DNA of 64,000 nucleotides from Osmia lignaria lignaria (taxonomy: Eukaryota; Arthropoda; Insecta; Hymenoptera; Megachilidae). Position 1 is the stretch's first letter. Each line of letters starts with the position of its first letter. Both the position numbers and the translations under genes were made by a program. The notes under the pieces are model-generated. The model did no database searches. It saw only the letters and a program-made list of their open reading frames with translations, and was not told the origin of the DNA. Positions 12,501-25,100 of the stretch are shown here, piece by piece. Where the stretch lies: the NCBI RefSeq assembly GCF_051020975.1, contig NC_135042.1, positions 11,121,888-11,185,887 of the forward strand, written 5' to 3'.

Positions 12501-13745
12501 CATTTTGCATTAAAATTCAACCTGACTTTGGGATTTTATAAATAAATGAAATTTAATACGTAATGAACTATTTATCTATTTAGAATAAACAATTGACTTC
12601 GTAATGTTAACGATAAGTATGCAGCTGGATACGTGGAAGAGACAAAGATCATTCTCATTCTTATACAGTGCGCAGTATAAATATAGTATTCGACGATCAA
12701 TCGAAAACAAGAAATGACATAGCAATCGGAGAAACATTTTATTCATGTTTTTTATAAAGATATTCCAGCATCTGTTTCTATGCTACTACAATCCGACTCT
12801 CTTTAAGTCAATCATCGGTAATTTATGTTCGTTGAGTACATACACGGTATATAAAATACATTACGTAATGAACAATATCTTTCTAAATTAAACATGATTT
12901 AAATTCAAATGCATTCGTCAACTCGTATTCTTCGTAATTATTTTGGAACAGAAGAAACAAATCGGTTGATTTAAAATATTATTACATTAACGAACAGCGA
13001 TAATATAATGTGTTGTTTAGTATACTTGAAATTGATTATTTCACGCTATAATTTAAATTAAAATAAAAGAGCGCCAAAATGACTGCATAAAATAAACATT
13101 ATCCACGTACGATGCAGTCAAGTTGAATACGATCTAATGTAAAATCACTGTTTCATCTATTTTCTTTTTTAATTTTTGTTTCTTTTAAGATTTACAAATA
13201 AATTTACATAATCTCATTACATATTTTAACAGAAATGCTAAAGGTAAGATTTAATTAAAAATTATTCTAGATCCACCTTCATTTGGAAAATATTTCATTC
13301 AATTTCAAAACGTAAATATTAGATTTTACAAGACAGATGAAGAATTATGTTAAAGTAGTGGCAAACCACTAACAACTGATCCTTATTATCGCAATCCTTC
13401 GAGGTTAGTTTGCAAAAAAAATAGTTCTAATTAACACGATACTATTTTGCTAAAAGAACCAAGTGGATCAATGTTTAGTATATCGATTTAATACCGAAAT
13501 GAAAATTTTTACACATGATATGTTCAAAAATATCGTCAATTAATTGTACCTGAATCTAGTTCCGCTTTCTCGATGGCTTCATCAGCAGTTTTCAGCCAAC
13601 AAGGTTGTTTGTCTGGTATTGGCATAGAAGGTTCATCCACGTACGTAAAATAGGTCTTTTTCGATGATTGCAAACAAGGACGAGACGTAGTCGCCACTGT
13701 TTTAAGACTTTTTGATAGGTCGATTATACGTTTAAGAGCCGCCAT
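9569..13745 (-). CDS. Acetyl-CoA hydrolase / 4-hydroxybutyrate CoA-transferase family, paralog B
   Basis: Same family as the gene at 7014-8857. Exons (-): 13550-13745, 11417-11569, 10644-10883, 10148-10552, 9816-10082, 9569-9753; 481 residues. The N-terminus (MAALKRIIDLSKSLKTVATT) is a good mitochondrial targeting candidate. Landmarks: LEGPAPYAKPEMAKHFR, GHADCIPIFLHEIP, GFCSLGTSVDCVRAA, GATLQMGIGSIPD, GIHSEMFSDG (likely catalytic E283) and YSGFGGQLDFITGAA. The splice phases match paralog A throughout, and two internal exons have identical length (240 and 267 nt). B keeps the usual LEGxAPYxxPEMAKHFR spacing of the family, so it is probably the less derived copy. Intron 1 is about 2 kb and contains nothing recognisable. 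Confidence 0.92.
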
Positions 13746-14847
13746 GGTTCACTTTATATACTGTATTTTTCTGTCAGTGCAGCACGAGAACACAGTGTCG
13801 AGTGGAACGACGATAAAAAGAAAATTATTGACAAAGAAATTTATAAATAATGCAAGGTATAGCATTAAAAAAAAAAGAAATTAAGAAATTTTTGTACACC
13901 ACTTTAAATAAAACGAACTTTTTAAATTCGCGTATATCCTCGAACCAGCCGCCACCGTGTCTCACTGCACACTCGCGCCTTCTCGGCGCGAAATTATCGG
14001 TAAAAGCAGTATGTACCACTACGGAAACCAAACTAACAATAAGATTAGGTCAAGGTTTAAAATAGACGAATTTTATGACATTTTGTTTTTTAAATCAATT
14101 AAATAAATATTAAAGTAATTAAAAATACAAAATTCGGAATAACTTTAGTCTATTACCTGATAGTAATTTTTTATATCATTGAATAATAATTAACACGCAA
14201 TTTATTCTTTAAAACAAATAAAATATATAATAATTTAAATATTTGTAATATTCTTGTATAAAATTAATTACCAAATTTAGAAATATTTCTATCGAATACT
14301 AAAAATAAAGTATTTGCATTTAAATAAGCCGCGACTATGGCAAGTGGATAGGTAACTTAAATAATATCCATTTATGCAATTAAATGTCACGATTTTTCCT
14401 TGGATATAATTCTAATATATTTTTTCATATTTCATTTTTATTTCAGTTGCTTGTTTTAAAATAATTTGCTTTCAATTAAATATGAAATGAATTGCTTAGT
14501 GTAAGCCACGTGATCGCACGTGCCATTACATCTGTCTTTGTCGAGTGACTAGTATTCGCTATATTTATCAATTTGCTAAAATAAAGTTCATGTAATTTGT
14601 ATTTTGTAAAACAAGGAGGTGAGATAATTAATAAAAAAGTTTATTCTTCATTCGCGTTAATATTTCTAACTAATTTCTGTTATTTTGAAGAATATGGCAC
14701 TATTTTCTTTAATTTGAATTTAATTTTCGAAGTTGTCCCCACTCTTATATTTAGTCCGTCTCTTTTCATTGAAGTAGCAGCAGTAGCGAGCAGTAGTACC
14801 TTTTGCTGTTTGATCGAGGTAACAGATCAGGGAAACCGTTCGACAAA
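13746..14847. other. Divergent promoter region, CoA-transferase B / Vha55
   Basis: Head-to-head spacing of 1.1 kb. A GC-richer patch at 13930-14000, including GGCGCGAAA at 13985-13993, lies next to the CoA-transferase start. The rest is AT-rich. The paired CACGTG boxes near the Vha55 side are listed separately. Confidence 0.6.
14507..14522. promoter_or_regulatory. Two CACGTG E-boxes (CLEAR-like) upstream of Vha55
   Basis: CACGTG occurs at 14507-14512 and again at 14517-14522, 10 bp apart, about 330 bp before the Vha55 start codon. The first sits in GCCACGTGAT, close to the CLEAR consensus GTCACGTGAC bound by TFEB/Mitf bHLH-Zip factors. V-ATPase genes are known targets of that regulator in animals, including Mitf in Drosophila. 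Binding here is inference. Confidence 0.5.
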
Positions 14848-16902
14848 ATGTATCCTAAAAATATTGGAGAACGCCAAGCCGTGAAAGAGCATGTTATGGC
14901 TGTTTCGAGAGATTTCATTTCGCAGCCACGGCTCAGTAAGTATCTACATTTATTTTAGTAAAACAGATAAATGTAAATCGGAAAAATCACAAGCATCCGA
15001 CGTAAACTGGGCGTAGCAGTGGATCGATTTGCAACTAATCAGCTGATCCCAAAAGTACTTGCCTTTTAATTGTTTATGATAAATGAAAAAACTTGTTTTA
15101 GCTATTAGTATGTACTTTGAAATGTCAAACTTGTATGCTTTACCAAGTTAATTATACATCAAACTTTTCAGAAGAGTATGTTAGATCCGTCATGTGACTG
15201 TGGACAGAGATACTGATAAATTTCTTTTTATTATGCTTGCATTGTTATTAAATATATACATGTATTTGTATAAATAAAATTTTCTATGTTAATGTTTTGT
15301 AAATGATCAAATAAATTGGGAATATTAATATTTAAAATCTGTTTTTACTTTTATAGCATATAAAACAGTATCAGGTGTAAATGGACCATTGGTGATATTG
15401 GATGAAGTCAAATTTCCAAAGTTCGCAGAAATTGTTCAATTAAAACTTGCCGATGGATCGATCAGGTCAGGTCAAGTCTTGGAAGTATCTGGCTCCAAAG
15501 CAGTGGTTCAAGTATTCGAGGGTACTTCTGGTATCGATGCAAAAAATACCCACTGTGAATTCACTGGAGACATTCTTCGGACTCCAGTGTCTGAGGATAT
15601 GTTGGGTCGTGTTTTCAATGGATCAGGAAAACCGATTGACAAAGGTCCTCCCATTCTTGCTGAAGATTACTTAGATATCGAGGGTCAGCCTATTAATCCA
15701 TGGTCGCGTATCTATCCTGAGGAAATGATTCAGACCGGTATTTCAGCAATTGATGTTATGAATTCTATTGCTCGTGGTCAGAAAATTCCTATTTTTTCTG
15801 CTGCTGGTTTACCGCATAACGAGGTAAATATAGATAATATATATTTATTTCATTATTAATGTATTTGATTTTTTTTTTTGAACTTTCATTTTACAGATTG
15901 CTGCACAAATTTGTCGCCAAGCTGGTCTTGTAAAATTGCCTGGAAAATCAGTTCTGGATTCTCACGAGGATAATTTTGCTATTGTATTCGCAGCTATGGG
16001 TGTAAATATGGAAACTGCACGTTTCTTCAAACAAGATTTCGAGGAGAATGGTTCCATGGAGAATGTGTGCCTCTTTTTGAATTTGGCCAATGATCCAACC
16101 ATTGAAAGAATCATTACTCCGCGTCTTGCTTTAACCGCTGCCGAGTTTCTAGCGTATCAATGCGAAAAACATGTTTTAGTTATACTCACTGACATGTCTT
16201 CTTATGCTGAAGCTCTTCGTGAGGTATCAGCTGCCCGTGAAGAAGTACCCGGACGTCGTGGTTTCCCTGGTTACATGTACACCGATTTAGCCACCATATA
16301 CGAACGAGCTGGGCGTGTCGAAGGTCGAAATGGTTCCATTACCCAAATTCCAATTCTAACTATGCCAAACGATGATATTACCCATCCTATTCCTGATTTA
16401 ACTGGATATATCACTGAGGGTCAAATTTATGTGGACCGTCAACTTCATAACAGACAAATCTATCCACCTGTGAACGTACTTCCGTCTTTATCTCGACTTA
16501 TGAAATCTGCTATTGGCGAGGGTATGACACGAAAAGATCACTCTGATGTATCTAATCAATTGGTAGGTGATACCTTCTTTAAAATTATTTTTAAATCTAC
16601 ACAGTATTATAAAATCAACCATTATTTTCTTACAGTATGCTTGTTACGCTATTGGAAAAGATGTACAAGCTATGAAAGCTGTTGTTGGTGAGGAAGCCTT
16701 AACGCCAGACGATCTGTTATACCTAGAATTCCTTTCCAAGTTTGAGAAGAACTTCATTTCTCAAGGAGGTTACGAAAATCGTACCGTTTTTGAATCATTG
16801 GATATCGGTTGGCAATTGCTACGTATCTTCCCTAAGGAGATGCTTAAACGAATTCCTGCTAGTACTCTAGCTGAATTTTATCCAAGAGATTCGCGTCATT
16901 AA
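14848..16902 (+). CDS. Vha55: V-type proton ATPase subunit B
   Basis: Non-catalytic nucleotide-binding B subunit of the V1 hexamer, driving acidification of endosomes, lysosomes and other compartments. Exons: 14848-14935, 15357-15823, 15897-16562, 16636-16902; 495 residues, the normal family length. Nearly every segment is recognisable: FPKFAEIVQLKLADG, GRVFNGSGKPIDKGPP, the degenerate P-loop region AAGLPHNEIAAQICRQAG, GFPGYMYTDLATIYERAGR, and TRKDHSDVSNQLYACYAIGKD. The N-terminal MYPKNIGERQAVKEH is more variable, and the first ATG gives the right offset to the conserved AVSRDFISQPRLTYKTVSG. A poly(A) signal is at 17046-17051. Confidence 0.97.
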
Positions 16903-17863
16903 TCTTTCTTATTTCTATAATTCAATTACCTTTTATGAAAAAGAAAAAAAAAAAATGTAAATGAAAGATGGTAAGAATAGAAAGGCCTGACCCGAAAAAG
17001 AATAGTAAAATGTTTATAGTATGTTGAAAATGTAAGTACGATACCAATAAAGTTATTTATGTTACCGAAACCTTAAAGAAAAATTTAAATAAAATTATTA
17101 CATGTATGAAAACATTGAATATGAAGTTTGAACAATGTTGAGAAACATGTAACATTAAAAATATTTGTACAGAATTTATGCTGAAAGGGTCAGCGCCATG
17201 TTATACTATTTAACGTTGATCTTGTATGATTAATACAATTTTGATTATATTTTGTTTTGTGCAAATACTTCACTCAAAAGTGATCGTTGTAAAGTGTAAT
17301 ATATTCTACAGTATTAACATAGAGAAAAAAAAAAAATACGATTGTAAAATTATATTTTTTTGTCCTACATTCCACGATAAAATTTTGATTTCTGAAATAT
17401 TATGCTATTTCGCCTACACAATATTGAATGTTATTTGATGTTGATAAAAGTATTTATGGATAAGCAACCGTTTGGTCTATCATTCACTCTGTTATTTTAA
17501 AATTGTATAAAATAATATACTTATTTCAAATAAACATGTAAAACATATGTAGTTTAAATACAAACATACATGCATTTGTTTATTTATACTGCTATTGTAA
17601 TGATCAAATGCATGATATCTACGTAAAATATATGTATATACATTTGAAAAGTTCTAACACTATAAACAAATATATACATATACATGTTCAGTATGTTTTT
17701 CTTTTTTTATTATTTTACAAGAGAATAGAATAAGTCAAGAAAACATGATTGTAGTAACATCTTATAAACTATATATGTTCAATCTGTGCAAAACATGTTA
17801 CATACCTTCACAATCTGTGTATTGTTCTTTAGTTACATTAGAATATTAATTCTTATTTAATGG
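16903..17863. other. Convergent 3' region, Vha55 / RalBP1
   Basis: AT-rich tail-to-tail spacer holding the two 3' UTRs. It has AATAAA at 17046 for Vha55 and many TA-rich microsatellite-like stretches. The short open frames here are not credible genes. Confidence 0.6.
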
Positions 17864-20800
17864 TCAAGTTTTCGCTGCTAATTGATGGACTGCTAATTGA
17901 ACACGGAGCTCGATGCAGGCATCTTTTTCTTCTATGATACTCCGGATCAAGGTAGTCATCTTTTTCTAAAACAAACAGGTACAATATAAATATATATTTG
18001 AAATTAGTAGAATTATGATAAGTATCGTATGATATGGGTTATATGTACTTCAAGTAATTGATTTTCTTTGACTAATTGAATCATAGCTGTCATTTCTGCT
18101 TCATTCGGCGAATGTACTCTTTCCTTTGGTTTCTTTTTCTCTGGAACACGTTCGGCTAACATTTCCATCAGTCGTTTTATTTCATTTCTTTCTTGATTTA
18201 TCCGCGATTTTAGTAACGCCTGCATATTTAACAATTCTTCATAAATTAAACTCTCTCTTAATTTGTCTATAGCATTTTCAGGCTCGGATTTTGTTACTAA
18301 AACTAAAATAACATAATTACATTTAATCATTGGAAAACAATACGACGTCATTCGTGGTTCGTACCATTTTCGTTTCTTCTAGATGTACTTTCTTGTTCAT
18401 TAGATTGTGATACAACTGCAGATGGCTCGGCAGAATCAACAATATCCTTGTCAAATGTATGAGTGTTTCGTTCATTTTGAACAGTATTTGTACTTGTTAA
18501 GTCTTTATTGTTTTCGGGAACATGTGCTTTATTATTTTTTTTCAATGTCAAAGTAGATGCTTGTGTTTCAGGTTTTACATGTTCTGCATCTTCTTCTTCT
18601 GTCTTTGTCTTCTGAATATTTAATTCCACCGCAGTTTCATCATTCAGTTTTACCTCTTCGTCTAAGCTTTTCTGTACAGCACCTTCCATTTTTTGAACTG
18701 TTTTATATTTTCTCTAAAAAGATAAATGGAACTTAATAAGTTCTAGTATAGTTTTTTATAAATATTTATAAAAACTCACCTTTAATTGCGTTATCATACG
18801 TTGGACTTCCCATAATTGCTCTTCACGCGATTTAGTAACAAAACCGGCGTTCATTTGCATATGTATCTGTGAAAGCAACGATTCTTGTTTAGATAATTCA
18901 GCAGCTATACTTTCTACAGTATCTGGAAGATTAACACAGCCGGCTGAAAGCGGTGGAACGTATTTTGTTAACTGTACATTCGGAAACAGAGCTTTGCAAT
19001 GAAGCAACAATGCTAATAAGAGTCTGTGACTCATTTGTAACACAGGACTTAACGTCATTGAAATTGTCTGAGCATTCATTTTTGTTGTCTTTTCCTGAAA
19101 TCAAATTTCACATGAAACATATATATGTATATATGTGCGTGTGCATATTATACTCAGTTTTCTACATACTCGTGCTGTAATATGATCTAAATGTAGTATA
19201 ACCCATGCAAGAAGAACTTTGTTACATTCAGGAAGTTGTTGAGTTAGATGTATTAATTGTGCTTCTCTTTGAGCAACGTCCTTTGTCGATGCCGCTTGTT
19301 CAAACCGAGATATCATTTCACTGTTGTCCAGCACAGGTTCTGGCAACTCTCTATAATAGTAAAATCTTTGTTTTCATTTCTTTTACTTGAAAGTTTGAAA
19401 TGAAAATTTCAGTGACAGACCTAAGGAATAATATCAATAAACTTGTAGCTACTATGGGTTCAAATTCAGACATATTCACTGCTTCTCTATGATTGTATAA
19501 CTTTTTCAAGTATTGAACTTTTGATTTTACTCCTGGAACTTTGTACAGCCCTTCTATATTCATACCATGCTCTTCCACAAAATCAATGCAATCCCTTACA
19601 ACCAAGGGTAGTTCAACACCATCGTGACAGCGACTTCTTTCCACTGCTAAATGTAGACTAACACCAAACACTGGTTGTTCCTCTAAAAGAAATTTATTTA
19701 ATGTAGGATTAAAAATTTTCAAAACAGATTTTCATATCTTTTTTTACCTCCAATGTCTAACCCATCTTCTCCTATATGCTTTCCTTTTTTACGGTCTTTC
19801 AATTTTTGTTTAGCTTTATCTTTCTCCTTTTCTTTACGTTTCTCTTTCTCTACATCCTTCTCATCTTTGTCCTTTTTCTTCTTATCTTTCTCTTTTTCCC
19901 CATCCTTCTCTTTGCCCTCTTTTTCTCTAGATTTTTCACGTTTCTCTTTTTTCGATGGAAACTTAAAAGCTTTGGTTTTTTTAGATTTTGAAGGACTTCT
20001 GTGAGTTAAATCATATGCTAGTTCAAGTAATAAAGTAGTTGTATATAACATATAAAACAATTAATTTATATTTCTTATTATTATCATCATAATTTACAAT
20101 CTATTCATTTCTCTTTATGGTTTACTTATCACTTCTCTGAATATAAAGTACTATAACTTTTATAATAAAATATACATTTACTACAGAGATAAGGATCAAA
20201 ATAATTAATAATATCAAATCATAAATATTTGTAATAAGTTTGTTCTCCATTTGAAAGGAACTGTTTTTAAAACTGTGTTAGTATGCACGAGTAATATAAT
20301 CAATATAACTAATTTTACACCGATATGAAGTTTAATTAACATAACAGTGCCAACAATATGTGAAAGTTAAAGTTACTTTGTGATGCAATTTTAATTTCAA
20401 AGGAAAAGGGTCATTTGATATTCACTATAATGAAAAGTACTTAAAATTAGAAGAGATGTAAATATAACAGGTTTAAAGGATAACAGGTAAAACAGAATGG
20501 ATTTTTAATAGGCAAAGAGATAATGGATTGAAAACATAATTTGTAGAAAATCTTTTGGAAAACATTACTTTGTTTCTTGATCTTCGTCAGGGGAACTTTC
20601 ACCTTCTAAGGTGGCATATCCTCGATCCTTTCGATCTTTCTTCTCTTTTCGTTTACCGCCGAGAAGTTCTTTTTTGGAATGTTTTTCGTGTCCACCTTCA
20701 TCGCTAACTAAAAATATATGCACACAATTTTTTTTAACGTTTAATTAAAACGTGTCATTGAATAAAAAACGATACACAGTACTTGATTATAGTAGCTCGC

Positions 20801-20965
20801 ATGACAGATGCATAACCTTATTCGTTAAAATGTTCGTACCTTTGGAACAATTAAGTAATTTGATAAATTATGATACGTACAGTCACTTTCGTTACTTTTC
20901 TTGGCTGATTCTGATGCATATAATCCTGGAAATTCTTTTTCTACATCCGGACTTTCGAAATCCAT
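17864..20965 (-). CDS. Rlip: RalBP1/RLIP: RhoGAP-domain Ral effector
   Basis: Ral-binding protein with a RhoGAP domain for Rac/Cdc42-type GTPases, linked to endocytosis and the exocyst. Exons (-): 20881-20965, 20569-20707, 19748-19998, 19421-19682, 19170-19350, 18780-19094, 18365-18713, 18049-18302, 17864-17965; 645 residues. The N-terminus MDFESPDVEKEFPGLYASES is the family signature. A long Lys/Glu/Asp block follows (residues about 75-155), then the RhoGAP domain (about 160-370, with LRELPEPVL and MNAQTISMTLSPVLQ). A coiled Ral-binding region follows (IYEELLNMQALLKSRINQERNEIKRL in part). At the usual arginine-finger position the sequence is GLYKVPG, with Lys206 instead of Arg. Start chosen at the ATG of the conserved N-terminus. 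Confidence 0.93.
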
Positions 20966-21100
20966 CCTCCGTCACTTACGATACCTTAACCGACTTAAAA
21001 ATCTTGGTATCAAACTATCGATTATCCCGTTCGAGTTTTTCTCTCTCGATTGTTCAAAACTGCCTTGGCGCCAACTTGATTATTATGAAAATCGAATTAA

Positions 21101-22149
21101 TTAATTCATGTCTCGTACATCGGAAGGGAACCATGGTTTAAAAGGAAGACCATCGGCTTCTTTACTAGCCATATAAGTAAAATATGCTTGTTTAAACGAT
21201 GTCGAAGGAAATTTTCCATACTCCATCGTATTCCACATTGTTCGCGCGTATAAAACACGATTTTTACGAACTTGACTATAAAATATAGCTTTTTTCATTG
21301 CGATCTATAAATAAATATAATAATAATAATTTTATGTAATATAATTCGCATATATTTGCTACAGCGATATACCTTTTGTTTCATTTCTTTTGCATTGTCA
21401 AAAGTTAAATTTGTAATTTCATATTTTGTCAGATCTAAGGGAGGTGTTTTAATTTTATGTGATTTTTCTACATCTAGCACATTCCACAAGTCAATACTCT
21501 CATTCACTGATTTTACTGTAAAAAAAATACAGTACATAATAGCATATGAAGAATCATATATGTAGAAACATTTTACTTACTTTTATCTGCATCATTAAGA
21601 ACAAATCCTTTCCTATACATTAACCAGTATTGTAATTGTGGCATAAAGAAACATTTTGGTAATTTTGCAAATAGAAATCCTTCAGTTGCCATTTTCTTTA
21701 ACTCGATCTAATCATTAAATAATATAAGTTGTTGTATTTAATATTTAATTTAAAGTTTATAAGAAAGAAATTATACCTGGGCTATAATCATAAAATGATC
21801 GTCAGTATCAAAATAATCTTCTTCAATATTTTCATCAGAAATATTTACATTTTCGGTATTTAAATTAGGAGATTCATTTTGTAACTGGGGATTAACATTT
21901 CTGTTTTCATACGATTGTGTATTTCGTCGGTTTTTTAGATAGCTTGTTTCATTTTCAACATTTCTATTTCCTTTATACGAGCTCCTTAGTGGATTTCCTT
22001 GTGCTAATGGATTTTTAATATTGCTTCCTTCATTTTCAATATTCCTATTTCCTTTATATGAGCTTATTATTGGATTTTCGGTGGTTCCTTGTGCTATTGG
22101 ATTTTTAGTATCTGATTTCTTTCTATTAATACTACTATTCAATTTCATC

Positions 22150-22181
<32 letters not shown>

Positions 22182-25100
22182 TTGTTGTTGTTGTTGTTTG
22201 TTACTTAATTGTTTTCGTTGTCCTTTTTGATTCGTTGATTTACTTTTAATTGACATAATTTTCTCTGAATATGATGTTTTAACACTATTATTTCGTACAT
22301 TTTCATTTATAATCTCATTATTTTCTGAACCAGAATCTGGCATACAAGGTTCTTGACAACTGTGACCATCGTGTGTATCATACACCTTTTGAGGGGCATA
22401 AATCTGTCTGAATGCTTTTATTACAGCTTCCTGTCTACGTTTTTTATCACCAAGTATAATTTCTTCTGGTTTTGGCAATGGCCCAGGGGGTATATTTATA
22501 GCTGACCAATGCTTATGCGAACAAACACACGGTAATTTCTCTTCACTTGGTTCAGGCGTTTGAACCGGTGTAGACATGTGTAGACCATCTACTACTTGTG
22601 TAGGTAACGATTCAGAGTAATTCTCAGCAACACCAGTTATACAATACTTAATATCATCTATATATTCATTTTCTCTCGGAATTCTTTTCACACCTGATAT
22701 CATTAATTTTGTATTTGCTACCACTGGCTTTGAGATATCCGCGACATTCATATACGGTTGTTTTTTCAACGATTTTAATTTCTTCTCACGTTCTTTCCAT
22801 TTCTGTTTTTCTTCGGTGTGTTCTAATATTTTTCTTTCATATTTACATTCACAGACTGGTCTTTTGGATTGGAGTTTCGGCTGTGGCAATGAACATCCCA
22901 TTTTATTAAATTTAGCACACTTTAGCCAACAAGGAATACTATCTCTGCACCTTGTAAAATAATCAATCAATCCTACATCGTTTAGCGCTAGTTTCCAACG
23001 CTCTTCCGGTGGTTTCGCGTTTATTAATTCTTCTCTAACTTTCTCAAGCTCCTTCGTTGTTTGAACTTCCCCATTTTGATCTAGGGGTTGAACACCATAC
23101 GTATCAACGTATTCATTACATCCGCATGAATCCTGATTTTTCGAGGTTTCTGATATTTTAGGTCCAGTATACTGCGCGAGAAACTTAAGTTGCTTATCTT
23201 TACGTTGTGTAAGGCACATATCATAAGGAGATTTTAAAAGATCATACTCAGGTACATACTCGTCGCTTCTACGTGGACTTGGAGGTGGTGTATAATAAAT
23301 AACACCATCTATAACTTGCGTTTGTTTGTCATCTTCATCTTTCTTTCTCTTGAATAGCCTTTTCTGATTAACATCTTTTTTGCTACCTATAAGCCCTCCT
23401 ATATTGTACATTAGTATCTTTTTCTTTGCTCTATTTTCGCGGCAAAGGCATGGTTTACCCCCTGGCCGAACTGCTATTGTTTCCGGGGGATAGTCTGGTT
23501 CACTAAGATAAACTAAAGTTTTCTTTGTTGGTAACTTTTGTTCCGATTTTGTTCTCCAACCGCAAGGACCTTTACTTGGTAACTGCTTATCTATACCTTC
23601 ATCAATTTTTTCAGAATCATCTGTAGTTTCTGTATATTCATATTCTGGTTGACATTTTGTTGGAGGTTCTGCTGGAATATCAACTGGCTTAACATCAGGA
23701 GGATAAATGTCAGGAGATTTCAACATGTTTTTTAAACCATGTATATAATTTTGTCGAATTATACCAGAGTCCACATCATAAATTTGTGCATCTTTCTTTC
23801 TATCTTTTTTTGTAAACTTCTTCTTCGCATTACTTGTTTTTCTTTTCTCGATATTCGTTGATAAAACTGATCTTGACTTGAGTTGACTTGATCGTTTTGA
23901 TTTTAATGCTTTTCTGTCTGGGTTATTAATTTTAATATTCTCAGGATTATTTGATTTTCGTTCAGATTTTTTACCAAGCTGACTACGTCGTGCACTTGTT
24001 CTGTTAATTTTTGATCTGTCTGATATTCCTTCCTTACTTATTTTGCCTTTAATATTAAATCTGTTACTTGCTTTTTCGTTGAACGAATCTATCTTCTCTC
24101 GTTTGGATTTTAATTTTGTATTTTCAACAGTTGGTTTAGACGTTCTCACTGTCTGATGTAATTTATTTCCATTTTTCAAATGTTTCACGGACATAGTTTT
24201 AGTACTTAACTTTCTGTAGTCATGTTTATTTTTTATTGGTTTTGAAACCCTGTGATCTTCTATTTTATCACTTTGTAGCGTTTCTTGGGATACTTTCTTC
24301 CCTCTAATTTGAGTTTCTTTTTTAATACTGGTTGATCTCGACTTCCTTTTAGCAATTTTTCCATCGCTTTTGCGTGCAGATTTCTTTGAAATTTTTCCAG
24401 AAACTTTTAAACTATCCTTTGATGCAGATTTTTCATTTCCACTTATCAATGTTCTAGACGGTACAGGCGTTGACGGCGGTTTCGGAGAACTAAGCTTTAA
24501 TAAATTTTTAAAATCTGTTTCTGATTCTTTCTTCGACGGTGCTGTACGAAATATATTCCATGGATCATCATAGCCAGGATAGTTGGGATCAGGGATGAAT
24601 TTTTCAGTCTTCTCTTCCATCATCCTTTTCTTTGCTGCTATAATTTCTGGACTCGTATAACATCCCGTGTCCCGTTTCTTTTCTTTTTCTTTTTTAACAG
24701 GAGGGGGCTCTTTCTCCTCTTCCTCTGACTCTGACTCTTCTATCTCTTCCTCTTCTTCTAAATCTTCTTCTCCTGGAATTTCAGATTCGATTTCTATCTT
24801 TTTTTGTGGTTTTATAGATACCCGTCTCCCAAATGGTCCCTCGCAGACAGCTCGTCCAGCTTTCGTTCCACACGGAGGACCCTAAATAACAAAATATAGT
24901 ATTACTGGAATTTCCAATAGATCTAATTAAACGAAAATAGAGCATACTTTAAGTATCTCTTTCCGTAATTTTTCTTCTTCTGCTAATTCTTCTGGAGTTA
25001 AAGTATGTACAGCGCCCCAAGGTCCTCCGCAAATACCCATGCCGTGTTCATCTCCACACGGTTTAAAATCGGCAATGCTATACATTCCCTTCTTTGAAGA

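Noticed and set aside
19753..20004. Plus-strand Phe/Ser-rich open frame
   Set aside because: Antisense of the Lys/Glu-rich block in RalBP1; composition is explained by that.
22021..22230. Plus-strand frame with a run of cysteines
   Set aside because: Reverse complement of the coding CAG tract in the large uncharacterised gene.
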